Positions 36,794 through 48,421 are shown, counted from the first letter of the stretch. The stretch is 64,000 nt of DNA from Magicicada septendecula (GCA_034769895.1 CM068369.1:145907574-145971573); one strand, 5' to 3'. Translations and numbers: made by a program. Notes: generated from the letters alone by a model not told the origin.

Positions 36794-38356
36794 TTACATG
36801 AACCAACATTTATAAAAGAGAATTACCTGTACCCCAAAAATGTGTAATCTTCGTTTGTTTTTGTTTTTTTTTAGTTGTAAACACTGAATAAAATCTTCTA
36901 ATTCACTCACAGCACAAAAAATTTCGTTATTAACGTTGGACTGAGCTTCGACGAATCGTTTTAAGTCCGCGATCATTGAAACTTCCTCAGAAGTGGATGG
37001 AATCGGTTTCTCTGGTTGAAGGTCTTCTTCGTCTTCTTCTTCTGCTTCAGAAGATCCCTGCGTATTTTTCGTCACTTCTTCGAGAATTTCCCCATCCGTC
37101 AGAGTTCCACAGATGGCGACGTCAGCATCGACATTTAAATACGCTTCGTAGCTTACATCAACATTTAAATCTTCCCAGCCATCTGGTGTATTTTCTTCAG
37201 GATGGTTCCAATCAGTATTTGTAGAGTTTGTAACTTCATTTGCTTCATCATTTCTGATCTTGAAACCAGCGACCCTGAAACAGTGTGCTATCGTACTAGG
37301 CTTAACTTTGTTCCATGCATTATGTATCATATGAGCAGTGTCCAATACGTTAATTGATTTTTTGTTTGGTACTCCTAAGATTTTCATAACAACCTGTCGA
37401 CGATAAAAATGTTTCAGATTCTTAATAACCCCTTGGTCCATAGGCTGAACAACTGAGGTCATGTTAGCCGGAAAGTATTCAATTTTAATCCATGTTAGCG
37501 ATGGAAGGTTGTTGTGGGCCGTGCAGTTGTCGATAAACAACAAAATTTTTCTCTTTTTCCACCAAGTTCTTTGTCAAGATTCAGAAGCCTTTTTCAAACA
37601 ATGCAGCTGTCATCCAAGCTTTTTTATTGGCTTCGTAAGTTACCGGTAAACTTCTTGCAGACTTAAAACATCTCGGCTTTGCTGCTTTGCCAATCATTAA
37701 AAGCGGTAATTTTTCTGACCCATCCATATTTGACCCTATCAAAATTGTCAACCTTTCTTTACTATTCTTTCCCCCACTGCACTTTTTGTTTTTAAATGAA
37801 GATGTTTTGTTTGGTAAACACTTAAAAAATAGCCCTGTTTTGTCGACATTAAAGATATTTTTTGGCTGGTAATTTTCGATAGTTTTCGCTAATTCAGCAT
37901 GCCACTCATCTACTAAATGTCCGCTCACTGATCCGCTCTCACCACAAACATTTCGAAAAGAAATCGCATTTCTGTCATTAAAACCCGCAAACCAACCGGT
38001 ACTTGCCTTAAAATCCCGAATGCCCAGTCCCTCTGCGAATTCTTCTGCTTTTGCACGGATTATTGGTCCACTTAAAAAGGAATGTTTTGGTCACGAGTTT
38101 GTTTGAACCACTTTAAAACACAATCGTCCACTGCAGGATAATCTGCTGTTCTTACCCGGTTTCGACTTTTCCCGTTTTTTTTATTCCAGTTTTCCATAAG
38201 TGTGTTTTTATTTTTTAAGAAAGACGACAAAGTGTTCGGTAAAATTCCGTATTCTTTTGCAATGTCACATTTTCGTTTTGCTCCCCGTTCCACGTCTTGT
38301 ATCACTTTAACTTTTTCGTCTAAAGTTAAACTCTTGTATGGGCCGCGCTTAGCCAT
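36794..38356 (-). pseudogene. Tigger 2 transposase (pogo/CENP-B type), frameshifted
   Basis: The start MAKRGPYKSLTLDEKVKVI is at 38356; the longer open frame from 38497 extends into the Gypsy LTR and is artificial. A first helix-turn-helix (CDIAKEYGILPNTLSSF) precedes the second DNA-binding domain (VLKWFKQTRDQNIPF, then SGPIIRAKAEEFA in another frame). The DDE domain has IFNVDKTGLFF (about 37850), NLLFIDNCTAHNN (about 37540) and VVQPMDQGVI (about 37435), so all three Asp codons persist. An acidic tail (SEAEEEDEEDL) precedes the stop. Frameshifts lie near 38073 and 37570. It belongs to a different subfamily from Tigger 1. Confidence 0.85.
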
Positions 38357-38391
38357 TGTTAAACTGAACGTAACCTCTAGAATGCACGTAA

Positions 38392-39256
38392 TGTGACGAT
38401 TTAAAGATAATTTAAATAGCACAAAATAAATTTTTTTTGTTCTTATAACAAGTGAGAGTATAATCCACCCCCCTTTGTACCTAGATACCTGTATCAACGT
38501 GTAAAAAGGCTAGTACGAACATGCAAAGTACAATGTTATTAAGCAAAAACTAATAATCCTTCTATTTAAATAAAAGACGTAATAATAATAAAGGAAATAT
38601 CTAACTCCTAACTAAGAAAAGGTAGGATAATTTATTGTAGTTAATTAATGGACAATTAATAATAATAAAGGAACGAACTACTTTTCTCTCAGCGCGTAAA
38701 CCGCGCCAGCTTCCATACTCCCTGCCGCTAAACTAACGCCAGTCGCCGGAGAATCTCTGACATGTAAGCAGCTCGAAAATGTGTCATGAAGTTAAACTTA
38801 CGTTTATGTCGCTTAAAAACGATGTAAAATTAGTGCTTCTCATTTAATTAATCCAATGTAGCGTAAACGAAACTTAAACACTAGTAATGTAGTTCAGACG
38901 TTGAGAAAATATTCTTAATAAATAAAAAACTTAGCCGACACATCTCTTTATATAAAAAAGTAAGTGGTAAGATATGTTCCTTACCATGTAAAAGGTAACA
39001 TCAGTGCTGTTAAAATAAAAAGAAATCAAATGTGAAAAATGAACACTAACGCCAGGAGAGAAGTTACTACAACAACTGTACTAACTCCAAGTAGCAGAAT
39101 TCCAGCGCCATGACCTAGACCACAATACAGAAACAACCAACTAAATGGAGGATCCAGACGGACAACGAACTACATCCAGGAAGACCTACTGAAGAGGATC
39201 ATCTCGACCACCAGCCGCAGACTCACGTTATATTCAGGTGACACTAAACCATAACT
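38392..39256 (+). repeat. 5' LTR of the Gypsy element
   Basis: Starts TGTGACGATTTAAAG, matching 46466 onward. Common sequence ends near 39256. The primer-binding site after it is not obvious. Confidence 0.85.
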
Positions 39257-39963
39257 ACACTAAACTCCTAGATTTTATCAAGCACCTATTACAAATAAAG
39301 GATCTGCGACAACTAAGAGATGACCAAATTTTACAAGTAATTCTACCTAAATGTAGATATCCTTTAAAAGATCGTGTGTTAGAATCATTAAGGTATAATC
39401 ACCCTGATAAGACACTTCATCCCCACCGGTATCTACGAAGAATTAAAGCGGAACTCAGTACTTCGTGTACAAGGAGCATACGAGAGATTAGCTCATTATA
39501 TATCTGAAATAAGGGAATCAGCCTTATTACTACAAGTTAACTGGAGTGAACAACAGCTAGTAGACACTATCTTAGTAGGACTATCTCCCGAGGAGCGATC
39601 TCGCCTAGCACTCGTGAAGAGACCAACCACCTTCACAGAACTAGAACTGTGTTGTATACATTCATCCAACGTCTGGTATTCAGACCAAAACAGACGCGTT
39701 TTTATGTCCCAGACTCAACGCAGGGATTCATTCCTACCTCTACCCATTGGGACTGATACTCGAACCTACCGCGATAAGCGATTCGTAAGAACTTCTAAAA
39801 CCCAAAGCTACCCCAATACATCAAACTCTCTACAAAAACCCTGACAGCATGCGAGCGATGCCAATGAGGAAAGAAGATGTTATAACTGTGGAAAGTCCGG
39901 ACACATTAGCAAGAATTGTAAACAAAAGTGGTACCAACAGAAAACCGATAAGTCAAAAAACAT
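39238..39963 (+). pseudogene. Gypsy gag, broken, with CCHC zinc knuckle
   Basis: Gag is spread over at least three frames (39238-39507, 39614-39844, 39845-39963). Near its end CYNCGKSGHISKNC (39878-39919) is a perfect CCHC zinc knuckle (C-x2-C-x4-H-x4-C), the nucleic-acid binding motif of the nucleocapsid. Frame changes near 39450 and 39610 show that the gene is inactive. Confidence 0.75.
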
Positions 39964-40881
39964 GTGAAGCGGGAAGAACAAAAATCCTACGTCTTCCGCA
40001 GCATCAGAAGGAAAGGTATAAACACTAATCACCCTAAAGTTAAAATAAATATTAACAAACGTATAGACCCTTACATAACAAGATTTATTGACAAGTGCAA
40101 CTCTGTTGGTACATGCAAAACAAGTATATGCCAATTACCCTACAAACAGATAGACCTTGGAGCAACGAATATCCTTGGTTTAATCGATTCAGGATCTACA
40201 CGTAGTATAATCAGTCAACAGCTAGCCAGCGTATTAGATAATCATAATCTTATTAGACGTAGCCAAAACGTGAACATAAAGTGTGCCACCACGAATAAGC
40301 AAAACCTAAATATATCACACAGTATTACTGTCAAATTAAAAATAAAGAATTTTACTTGGTATGTTCCACTACTCGTAGCGGAAGTATTAGGACAAAACTT
40401 AATACTAGGCGCCGATTTTATAAGCAAAACTGGCTTAATCCTTGACATATACGCTAAACAATATTTCTTTAGGTTTGATCGTACTCGAAAATATCAGTTC
40501 GACTCCGAGCTAAATAACAGCGAGAATTGCGAAACATCAACTATTCAGTTAGAGCATCATGAATCTAGTTTGAGTCATTTAAAAGGAAATGAGCGACAAA
40601 GAATTCAAAAGTTAATAAGGGAATTTTCTACTGTACTCACACCCAAGTTAGGATTGACCAATCTTATTGAATACAAAATAAATGTAAGTGACAACAAGGT
40701 AATACGTCTTCACCCATACAAATTATCACTGCCCAAGATGGAAATAATGAGAAACCAAATCAACAAACTCATTGAACAACACGTCATACAACCGTCAACT
40801 TCTCCATACTCATCACCTGCATTCCTAGTACCAAAAGGAACTGACAAACATAGACTAGTCGTGGATTATAGACAGCTGAAT
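39964..40881 (+). pseudogene. Gypsy pol, protease and start of reverse transcriptase
   Basis: The aspartic protease motif LIDSGSTRSII lies at about 40175-40210, followed by the flap-side segment and a GADFI motif near 40408. The RT begins with the IQPSTSPYSSPAFLVPKG region and HRLVVDYRQLN (about 40848-40881). The reading frame is cut at 40881 by the LINE. From 40447 on, the sequence occurs a second time at 43086. Confidence 0.85.
40447..40881 (+). repeat. 435 bp direct repeat flanking the LINE, left copy
   Basis: Identical to 43086-43520 at every position compared. It is Gypsy pol sequence between the protease and the start of RT. It behaves like a target-site duplication but is far longer than usual for a LINE. 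Confidence 0.92.
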
Positions 40882-43085
40882 CTCCAATAATAGAAATGAA
40901 AAAGGAATAAAGACTGTTAGATACAATACAGAAATGCTAAAGGAAGAAGAAATAAAACGGAGGTTCGAGGAAGTTACTAATGAGAAAATTAGACAGTGGA
41001 GACTTGAATGCCGTGAGGAACAAGATATAGAAAACCACTGGCTTAATCTAAAAAACATGTTAGTGACCACGGGAGAAGAAATCGTTGGTTTGAAGAAGAG
41101 ACATGGGCGAGATGAGTGGTTTGATAAGGAGTGTGAAGAGGCAACTGACTTCAAAAACAAGACATACAAATTTATGATCCAAAGGAAATGCACTAGGGCT
41201 GTTCAAGAGGAATACAGGAAGGCCAGGCGGAGGGAAAAGAAGATTCATAGAGGAAAAAAGAGGGAGTATATGATGAGACAGATGGAAAAGATAGAGGAAT
41301 ATAAGAGTAAAAGGCTGAGCCGAGATATGTACAGGAAGGTGAATGATATGAGACAGGAATTTCAGCCTAGAACAAATGCCTGTAGGGATAATAATGGTGG
41401 CCTTGTGAGTGATAATGCTGGCGTGATCAGGAGATGGACAGAACACTTCGAAGAGTTGCTAGGCTCAGTTGGGGAGGCTTCGATGGAGGCATCTGAGAAT
41501 GAAGAGGAGGTAGGAGAATTCGAGGATGATAGAGAGGAGTTGGTGCCATCCTATGACGAGGTGTATGAAGCTCTAGAAAAGCTTAAAAATAACAAGGCAG
41601 CAGGTTCCGATGGTTTACCAGGGGAACTATTAAAGAGCGCAGGAGGAGATTTCATAAAGGAATTTGCCCATCTTATAGAGCGAATATGGCTGGAGGAGGT
41701 AATGCCTGATGAGTGGAACAATGGGGTGGTGTGTTTAATACATAAAAAGGGTGATCCGCTTATATGTAAAAATTATAGGGGCATCTCTCTACTTAATACA
41801 GCATATAAGGTATTGTCCAACATCATATTTTCTAGGCTGCTTCCCTACGCTGAGGAAAACATAAAAGAATATCAGTGTGGATTCACTAGGAATAGGTCAA
41901 CAACAGACCAAATATTTACACTAAGGCAAATCCTGGAAAAAACGTTGGAATATGGAGTGCCCACTCACCATCTCTTTGTGGATTTCCAGTCGGCATATGA
42001 TTCAATCAACCGGAAAATGCTATATAGAGCTATGAAGGAGTTGCATATACCATCTAAGTTGGTGCGTATGGTTGGAGTAGTTATGTCCAATTCTAAGTGC
42101 CAAATCAGAATACAATCAAATCTATCTAACTCCTTAAAAACATTGAATGGGTTGAAACAAGGAGATGCCTTAGCATGTCTGTTGTTCAACATAGCTCTAG
42201 AAAAGGTCATCAGGGATTCAGGAATTCAAACTAGCGGACACATATTTCACAAGGAGGTACAGCTTCTGGCCTATGCCGATGACATTGACGTCATAAGTAG
42301 GTCTGAATCTGGCTTAAAGGAAGCCTTTCAGGAACTGGAGTTGTCCGCTAAGGCTATGGGCTTGGTTATAAACCAAAGCAAAACCAAATATATGGTTGTA
42401 GGTGCCAATACTCGTACCCTGTCCCTGCGCATTAACGATTATGAATTTGAAAAGGTTCAGGGTTTTCCATATCTCGGGTCATATGTGGACTCTGGAAATG
42501 ACTCCTCTAGAGATATTGAAAGACGAATATTATCTGCTAATAGGTGTTACTACGGACTGGTGAAACATTTTAAATCAAAATTAATAACTAAAGATACAAA
42601 AGCCTCCCTATACAAGACCTTGATTAGACCAGTCCTGATGTACGGCTCGGAATGCTGGGTGTTAAAAAAACTAGATGAGCAGAGACTATCCGTTTTTGAG
42701 AGGAGGGTACTGAGGAGAATCTATGGCCCTGTGAGGGAAAACAACATTTGGAGGCGACTGCATAATCGAGAGTTGTACGAAAGGTTTAAAGATCTTCCGA
42801 TCGTGCAACTCATACAAATTAACAGATTGCGTTGGGCTGGTCATGTGCAGAGAATGGCGGAGGATAGAATCCCAAAAAGAGTGATGAATTATTTGCCGAT
42901 GGGAAGGAGAAGGAGGGGAAGACCGCGTACAAGTTGGCTGGACCAGGTTGGTAAGGAGGCAGTGAGGCTGGGTGCAGCAAACTGGTGGACATTGGCTGGG
43001 AGTAGAGACCAGTGGGGAAGATTTCTTTTGGAGGCCAGGGCCCGGACTGGGCTGTAGCGCCGAGGATGTATGTATGTATGTATGT
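40882..43085 (+). mobile_element. 5'-truncated LINE inside the Gypsy pol gene
   Basis: 2.2 kb, same strand as the Gypsy. It lacks an endonuclease and begins directly with RT-side coding sequence in the frame of the ORF at 40934. It ends after the ORF with an ATGT tandem tail (43066-43085). It is flanked by the 435 bp direct repeat. This is the youngest insertion in the nest, because its RT frame is unbroken. Confidence 0.85.
40934..43057 (+). CDS. LINE reverse transcriptase, open frame of 707 aa
   Basis: The frame is open upstream to 40882, so the ATG at 40934 is internal to a truncated ORF2. Residues 1-130 are a charged, coiled-coil-like linker. The RT domain follows: LKNNKAAGSDGLPGELL, CKNYRGISLLN, QCGFTRNRSTTDQIF, HHLFVDFQSAYDSI (motif A), LKQGDALACLLFN and LLAYADDIDVISR (motif C, Tyr near residue 447). 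The C-terminal part has YLGSYVD, VLMYGSECW and MGRRRRGRPRTSW. It would copy LINE RNA at a nick, but the endonuclease is missing from this copy. The GRPRTSW end is typical of several arthropod LINE groups; the clade is not assigned. Confidence 0.85.
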   Translation: MLKEEEIKRRFEEVTNEKIRQWRLECREEQDIENHWLNLKNMLVTTGEEIVGLKKRHGRDEWFDKECEEATDFKNKTYKFMIQRKCTRAVQEEYRKARRREKKIHRGKKREYMMRQMEKIEEYKSKRLSRDMYRKVNDMRQEFQPRTNACRDNNGGLVSDNAGVIRRWTEHFEELLGSVGEASMEASENEEEVGEFEDDREELVPSYDEVYEALEKLKNNKAAGSDGLPGELLKSAGGDFIKEFAHLIERIWLEEVMPDEWNNGVVCLIHKKGDPLICKNYRGISLLNTAYKVLSNIIFSRLLPYAEENIKEYQCGFTRNRSTTDQIFTLRQILEKTLEYGVPTHHLFVDFQSAYDSINRKMLYRAMKELHIPSKLVRMVGVVMSNSKCQIRIQSNLSNSLKTLNGLKQGDALACLLFNIALEKVIRDSGIQTSGHIFHKEVQLLAYADDIDVISRSESGLKEAFQELELSAKAMGLVINQSKTKYMVVGANTRTLSLRINDYEFEKVQGFPYLGSYVDSGNDSSRDIERRILSANRCYYGLVKHFKSKLITKDTKASLYKTLIRPVLMYGSECWVLKKLDEQRLSVFERRVLRRIYGPVRENNIWRRLHNRELYERFKDLPIVQLIQINRLRWAGHVQRMAEDRIPKRVMNYLPMGRRRRGRPRTSWLDQVGKEAVRLGAANWWTLAGSRDQWGRFLLEARARTGL

Positions 43086-43520
43086 ATATACGCTAAACAA
43101 TATTTCTTTAGGTTTGATCGTACTCGAAAATATCAGTTCGACTCCGAGCTAAATAACAGCGAGAATTGCGAAACATCAACTATTCAGTTAGAGCATCATG
43201 AATCTAGTTTGAGTCATTTAAAAGGAAATGAGCGACAAAGAATTCAAAAGTTAATAAGGGAATTTTCTACTGTACTCACACCCAAGTTAGGATTGACCAA
43301 TCTTATTGAATACAAAATAAATGTAAGTGACAACAAGGTAATACGTCTTCACCCATACAAATTATCACTGCCCAAGATGGAAATAATGAGAAACCAAATC
43401 AACAAACTCATTGAACAACACGTCATACAACCGTCAACTTCTCCATACTCATCACCTGCATTCCTAGTACCAAAAGGAACTGACAAACATAGACTAGTCG
43501 TGGATTATAGACAGCTGAAT
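43086..43520 (+). repeat. 435 bp direct repeat flanking the LINE, right copy
   Basis: Second copy of 40447-40881. Here it continues without interruption into the rest of the Gypsy RT, so this is the intact pol context. Confidence 0.92.
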
Positions 43521-45902
43521 AAGAATATAGAATTTGAATCGATTCCCCTGCCCGACATTCACAGCGCGTTCCACTATTTTACCAAAGCGAAAATTTTCAC
43601 CATAATGGATCTCAACCAGGCCTTCCACCAAATCCCACTAGCTGAGGAATCAAAACATCTAACTGCATTTGCTGTCCAATTTAATCTATATCAATTTACT
43701 AGAGTACCATTCGGAATATCACAAGGAACTTCAGTATGTAGCAGACTGTTAGAAAAAATATTCCATGATGTTAAATTTAAATTTGTATATCACTATATTG
43801 ACGACATAGTAGTATATAGTGAATCGATGGATCAGCATGTTGATCACTTGCGTGAAGTATTATCAAGGTTAAAGAATGCAGGACTAACGGTAAACCCCAG
43901 TAAAGTTAATTTCGCAGTAAAACAATTCTCTTTCTTAGGTCATATAGTATCAGCCGAAGGTAAGGTTAGCATCGACCCCGAACGTACGTGCGCAATCCGA
44001 GAATTTTTACCACCTAGAGACACCAAAGGTATAGCTCGATTTTTAGGTATGATCAATTATTTTCACAAGACACCTACCCCACCTAGCGGATATAGCAGCC
44101 CCATTAAATGCATTAAGGAAGAAAGGAGCGAAATTCGAGTGGACTACTCGACATCAAGCCGCTTTTGAAACACTCAAAGAAAGCATAATATCACCACCGG
44201 TATTGCAGTTAGCAGATTTCAGTACACCATTTGTCGTACAGACCGACAGTTAGGAGCCGTAATATACCAAGAAATCAATAATACAAGACTCCCAATCAGC
44301 TATGCATCACGGACTTTGACGGAGCAAGAAAGGAAGTTCTCAGCCTATGAACTTGAATGTTTAGCTGTAGTATTCGCCTTCGAAAAATTCAAACCATTTT
44401 TGGAACACAAGGAATTTCTACTAGAAACCGACAGCCAAGCTTTGTCGTGGTTATTGGACCATCCAAAACAGTTAGGTCGTATCGGAAGATGGGTGTTAAG
44501 ATTAAATTGCTACAAGTTCAAAGTACAACATATTTGTGGTACCCAGAATGTAGTCGCCGATACACTATCCCGCATGTTCCAACTACCCAATACCAGACCT
44601 GGCGAGGACAATGTTGAAAACACTACTGTCAATACGCTAATAACAGAATTCCCCCTTGCATTTAAAGATATAGCACACCACCAACAACAAGATCCTAAAT
44701 TGTATAAAATAATAGAACAAATAGATAAAGGGAATTATTCTGACAAATATACCTTGAGTAAACGAGTACTTTGTTTTAAAAAGGCTAACGGAAAATCACT
44801 GAGAATAATCGCCCCGAAAATAATTAAACCCATGCTAATGGAATACTACCACTCATCGACCATTGGAGCTCATATGGGAATTAGGAAAACAATACATCGT
44901 ATTCGCAAGGAATATCATTGGGAAAACATGAACAGTGAAATAACTAAGTTCGTGAAACAATGCGAAATCTGTGCCCTGAGCAAGCCAGCAAGAATCAGTC
45001 AAGTCGGAAAATTAATCTCAGAAATCCCCACAACACCCTTTTCAAAGATATACATAGACTTTTCTGGACCTTATCCCCGTTCTAAGTCAGGAAATACTAT
45101 GTTGTTAATTTGCGTGGACTCCTTCACTAAATTAGTATGGATGTACCCTATGAGACGTGCCTTAGCATCTACGTCAATAAAGATTCTACAAGAGAGACTA
45201 TTTAAAGATTATGGTACACCAGTACACCTAGTATCTGACAATGGACCTCAGTTTAAATCAAAAGAATTTAATGACATGTGTTTTAAATTAGGAATAAATC
45301 ACATTACAGTCACAGAGTACCGACCGCAAGGAAACCTAGCTGAGAGATATTTGCGAAACCTAAAATCAGCCTTAATATCTTATCACGCTAAAGATCAGAC
45401 AGCGTGGGATCAAAATCTATCATGGATACAATTTGCCTTCAACTCGGCGTATCATGAAGGACATAATTCAACACCATTTGATTTACTGTACAAGTATAAA
45501 CCGAACCACCCGTTAACCACAAAGTGGAAAATTCATGAGTTATTGCCCCGCGAAATAAATGGGAATAATATAAGAAAAATATGGACCGAAGCTCGCGCAA
45601 ATTTGAGAGCGAATTTACAAAAATCGCGGAAATTTCATGAGCAGAATAATAGTAAAATAAATTACAAAGTAGGTGATTTAGTCATATATAAAACTCACCC
45701 TACGAGTAAAGCCGTTGATAGGACCACTTCCAAACTATCATACCGATGGTGTGGCCCCTACAAGATTCACAAGTTCATCACACCCGTGACAGTAGTGCTG
45801 TACGAACCCAATACAGACAATTACGTTCGCAGAAGTCATGTGTCTCAAATAAAAAATTTGTTTTTGGGTGAAAATAAAGAAGCACGACTACGAGAAAGAT
45901 AG
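43086..45902 (+). pseudogene. Gypsy pol: reverse transcriptase, RNase H, integrase
   Basis: RT continues through FTIMDLNQAFHQIPL (motif A), VPFGISQGTS and HYIDDIVVYS (motif C, about 43790). A frameshift follows at about 44066 and a small deletion/frameshift at about 44248 in RNase H (QTDS); the RNase H residues in YELECLA and ETDSQAL are kept. The frame 44316-45902 carries the integrase: an HHCC zinc finger (H about 44857, C-x2-C at CEIC), then Asp in IYIDFSGPY, Asp in VSDNGPQF and Glu in LAERYL. The last pair is separated by 34 residues, where 35 is usual, because a residue is missing in PQGNLAER. A GPY-type C-terminal segment (YRWCGPYKIHKF) is present. The frame starting at 42972 is an accidental fusion with the LINE tail. 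Confidence 0.85.
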
Positions 45903-46465
45903 TAAACCAAAAATACTACCTAAGTATTAAGAATAAAATATGTTGCCTATATTTTATACAGGAATACAATAAGATTTTGCAACATCCTATATCGTAATTG
46001 AGTATAAACTCAAACACCTCGTACGAATACTAGCGAGGCCTGATCAACCTTAGCTAATGTCCTGCGAGAATAAAATAAATAATGAGAAGTCAGCTGATGA
46101 ACAACAAACCTCTACCGCAGTAAACTAAAGGTAATTCTATTGTTATTACAATACGTTATTATTATTAATAACCTACTCATGAGTGTAACTCAATAAAACG
46201 AGTGAAGAAACTAAGAAAAAAAAAACCGGTAGTAGATTTAAGAAATAGAAATAAGGTAGATTTATGTATTTGTGTATTTTATGTGTTGTATATATATTGG
46301 ATTTTAAGTATTTTGTATAGTATGTAAGATAGTCGATTGATGGATCGAAATAACCTGGTGGAGAGAAATTTCAGCACGAAGTTCCGTGCCAAATATAATT
46401 GTATTTCATAGATATCCTTCAATAAACTAACGCCGCCCCATCGATCTCCTTTAAGTGGAGGAGGA
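45903..46465 (+). other. Gypsy 3' non-coding region with polypurine tract
   Basis: No envelope or other gene. It ends in the purine-rich AAGTGGAGGAGGA directly before the 3' LTR. Confidence 0.65.
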
Positions 46466-47332
46466 TGTGACGATTTAAAGATAATTTAAATAGCACAGAA
46501 TTAATTTTTTTTGTTCTTATAACAAGTGAGAGTATAATCCACCCCCCCCTTTGTACCTAGATACCTGTATCAACGTGTAAAAAGGCTAGTACGAACATGC
46601 AAAGTACGATGTTATTAAGCGAAAACTAATAATCCTTCTATTTAAATAAAAGACGTAATAATAATAAAGGAAATATCTAACTCCTAACTAAGAAAAGGTA
46701 GGATAATTTATTGTAGTTAATTAATGGACAATTAATAATAATAAAGGAACGAACTACTTTTCTCTCAGCGCGTAAACCGCGCCAGCTTCCATACTCCCTG
46801 CCGCTAAACTAATGCCAGTCGCCGGAGAATCTCTGACATGTAAGCAGCTCGAAAATGTGTCATGAAGTTAAACTTACGTTTATGTCGCTTAAAAACGATG
46901 TAAAATTAGTGCTTCTCATTTAATTAATCCAATGTAGTGTAAACGAAACTTAAAAACTAGTAATGTAGTTCAGACGTTGAGAAAATATTCTTAATAAATA
47001 AAAAACTTAGCCGACACATCTCTTTATATAAAAAAGTAAGTGGTAAGATATGTTCCTTACCATGTAAAAGGTAACATCAGTGCTGTTAAAATAAAAAGAA
47101 ATCAAATGTGAAAAATGAACACCAACGCCAGGAGAGAAGTTACTACAACAACTGTACTAACTCCAAGTAGCAGAATTCCAGTGCCATGACCTAGACCACA
47201 ATACAGAAACAACCAACTAAATGGAGGATCCAGACGGACAACGAACTACATCCAGGAAGACCTACTGAAGAGGATCATCTCGACCACCAGCCGCAGACTC
47301 ACGTTGTATTCAGGTGACACTAAACCATAACT
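46466..47332 (+). repeat. 3' LTR of the Gypsy element
   Basis: 867 bp, about 98-99% identical by eye to 38392-39256. Small differences include one C/G-tract length change near 46546. Confidence 0.87.
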
Positions 47333-48421
47333 TCTGTGCATACATTGTTTTTAACAACCACAACAAAAAGAACAGTAAAGTTTATTGTAAAGACCTTTTA
47401 GATCATATAAATATTACCATATTAATGTTTGTAATTTCTGTAATGCTATAGTAATAACCTGATGATGTTTAAAGGTAAAGTTAATCTGAAATTACATCAG
47501 ACTATTCTTCAAATAGTTTGGATGATGTTAAAGTATGTTAGAATATTACAAAGTTAGAACCCGGATCCGTGGTAATCAATGTAATACACAGCTGTATGAT
47601 TTTGAGATACTAAGAGTAACAATTTAAAGAGTATTTAATGCATAATCTATAAGAATTTTCTTTTAAAAGTAAAGTAAAAAACAAAAGATGATCATTAAAG
47701 CTATTATGTTTATATCCGTAGTTAAAATACAATAACAAAGAGATGTTTTCACTAATATCCAGAGAGTGAATAAATTTATGAAACCTTGGACAAATTCCTG
47801 ATACATACATTGTCATAATTTGTTGGTAAGTAATTTTTATTAACTACGGCAGCTAGTTTAATTAACAGCAAACAATTAAACTGGTTCCCCATGTTATAAT
47901 GTCTTAACAGGAGAGACGTTATAGTAAGCTCTAATTGTAGCCAAAACACTACTGTAGTTTTAAAATTAAATCGAACAACACGATTTTGACAGCACGCAAT
48001 TAAATCGAGCAGCGCACCTTACGCACTATTCAACTGTACTGTAACATTACTGACTTAACTCTGTTTTGGTAGGGGAAATTCCAAACTACCCTGGGGGTAC
48101 AGTATTGTGTACAGAGCAAGTTTGGAATTCCCTACATTCCTCATGCGATTACAGTTAGGTATAACGGTACCTACACCTATTGTGTATGACTGTGTTGTGT
48201 CTGTTTTCAACCAAAACGAAAGCAAACACTCCGAGCTAAGCAAACATTTTAAACTTTGTCTTTGAAAAAAACTTCGAATTATCCAAATGAAATATTTTTT
48301 ACTTCGAATTAGGCATGCCATTTTTATAAGAGTTTAAATACGTTTTTCAAGGGGAATACCAGTTTATTCGAATTATCCAAAAATTCGAATTATCCAAGTT
48401 CGAATTAACCAAGTTTCACTG
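47333..48421. other. Tigger 2 sequence beyond the Gypsy insertion
   Basis: Continues the upstream part of Tigger 2 to its right end at 48421. Frames at 47610-47816 and 48055-48321 have no recognisable content. Confidence 0.5.

Larger units (their letters stand above)
38392..47332 (+). mobile_element. Gypsy-type LTR retrotransposon, interrupted by a LINE
   Basis: LTRs 38392-39256 and 46466-47332 enclose gag, protease-RT, RNase H and integrase in the Gypsy/Ty3 order (integrase after RNase H). No envelope frame is seen. The LTRs differ at about a dozen positions by eye, which implies moderately recent insertion. A purine-rich tract (GTGGAGGAGGA) precedes the 3' LTR. The exact LTR 3' edge and target duplication could not be fixed: both copies share sequence through ACCATAACT and then diverge. 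Confidence 0.88.
36579..48421 (-). mobile_element. Tigger/pogo element 2, split by a Gypsy element
   Basis: The ends are CAGTGAAACTTGGTTAATTC (36579) and its complement ending 48421, with TA at 36577-36578 and 48422-48423. Near the right end the motif CGAATTATCCAA is repeated in tandem inside the terminal sequence. It carries a minus-strand transposase (36794-38356). A Gypsy element (38392-47332) lies just upstream of the transposase start codon. The remainder of the Tigger (47333-48421) holds no gene. Confidence 0.88.

Noticed and set aside
38357..38497. N-terminal extension of the Tigger 2 transposase
   Set aside because: Codons beyond 38392 come from the Gypsy LTR, which inserted later; the start at 38356 fits the family.
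42972..44168. A 398 aa open frame starting in LINE sequence
   Set aside because: It is an accidental fusion of the LINE tail (ATGT repeats, wrong frame) with Gypsy RT; the real RT frame begins in the Gypsy.
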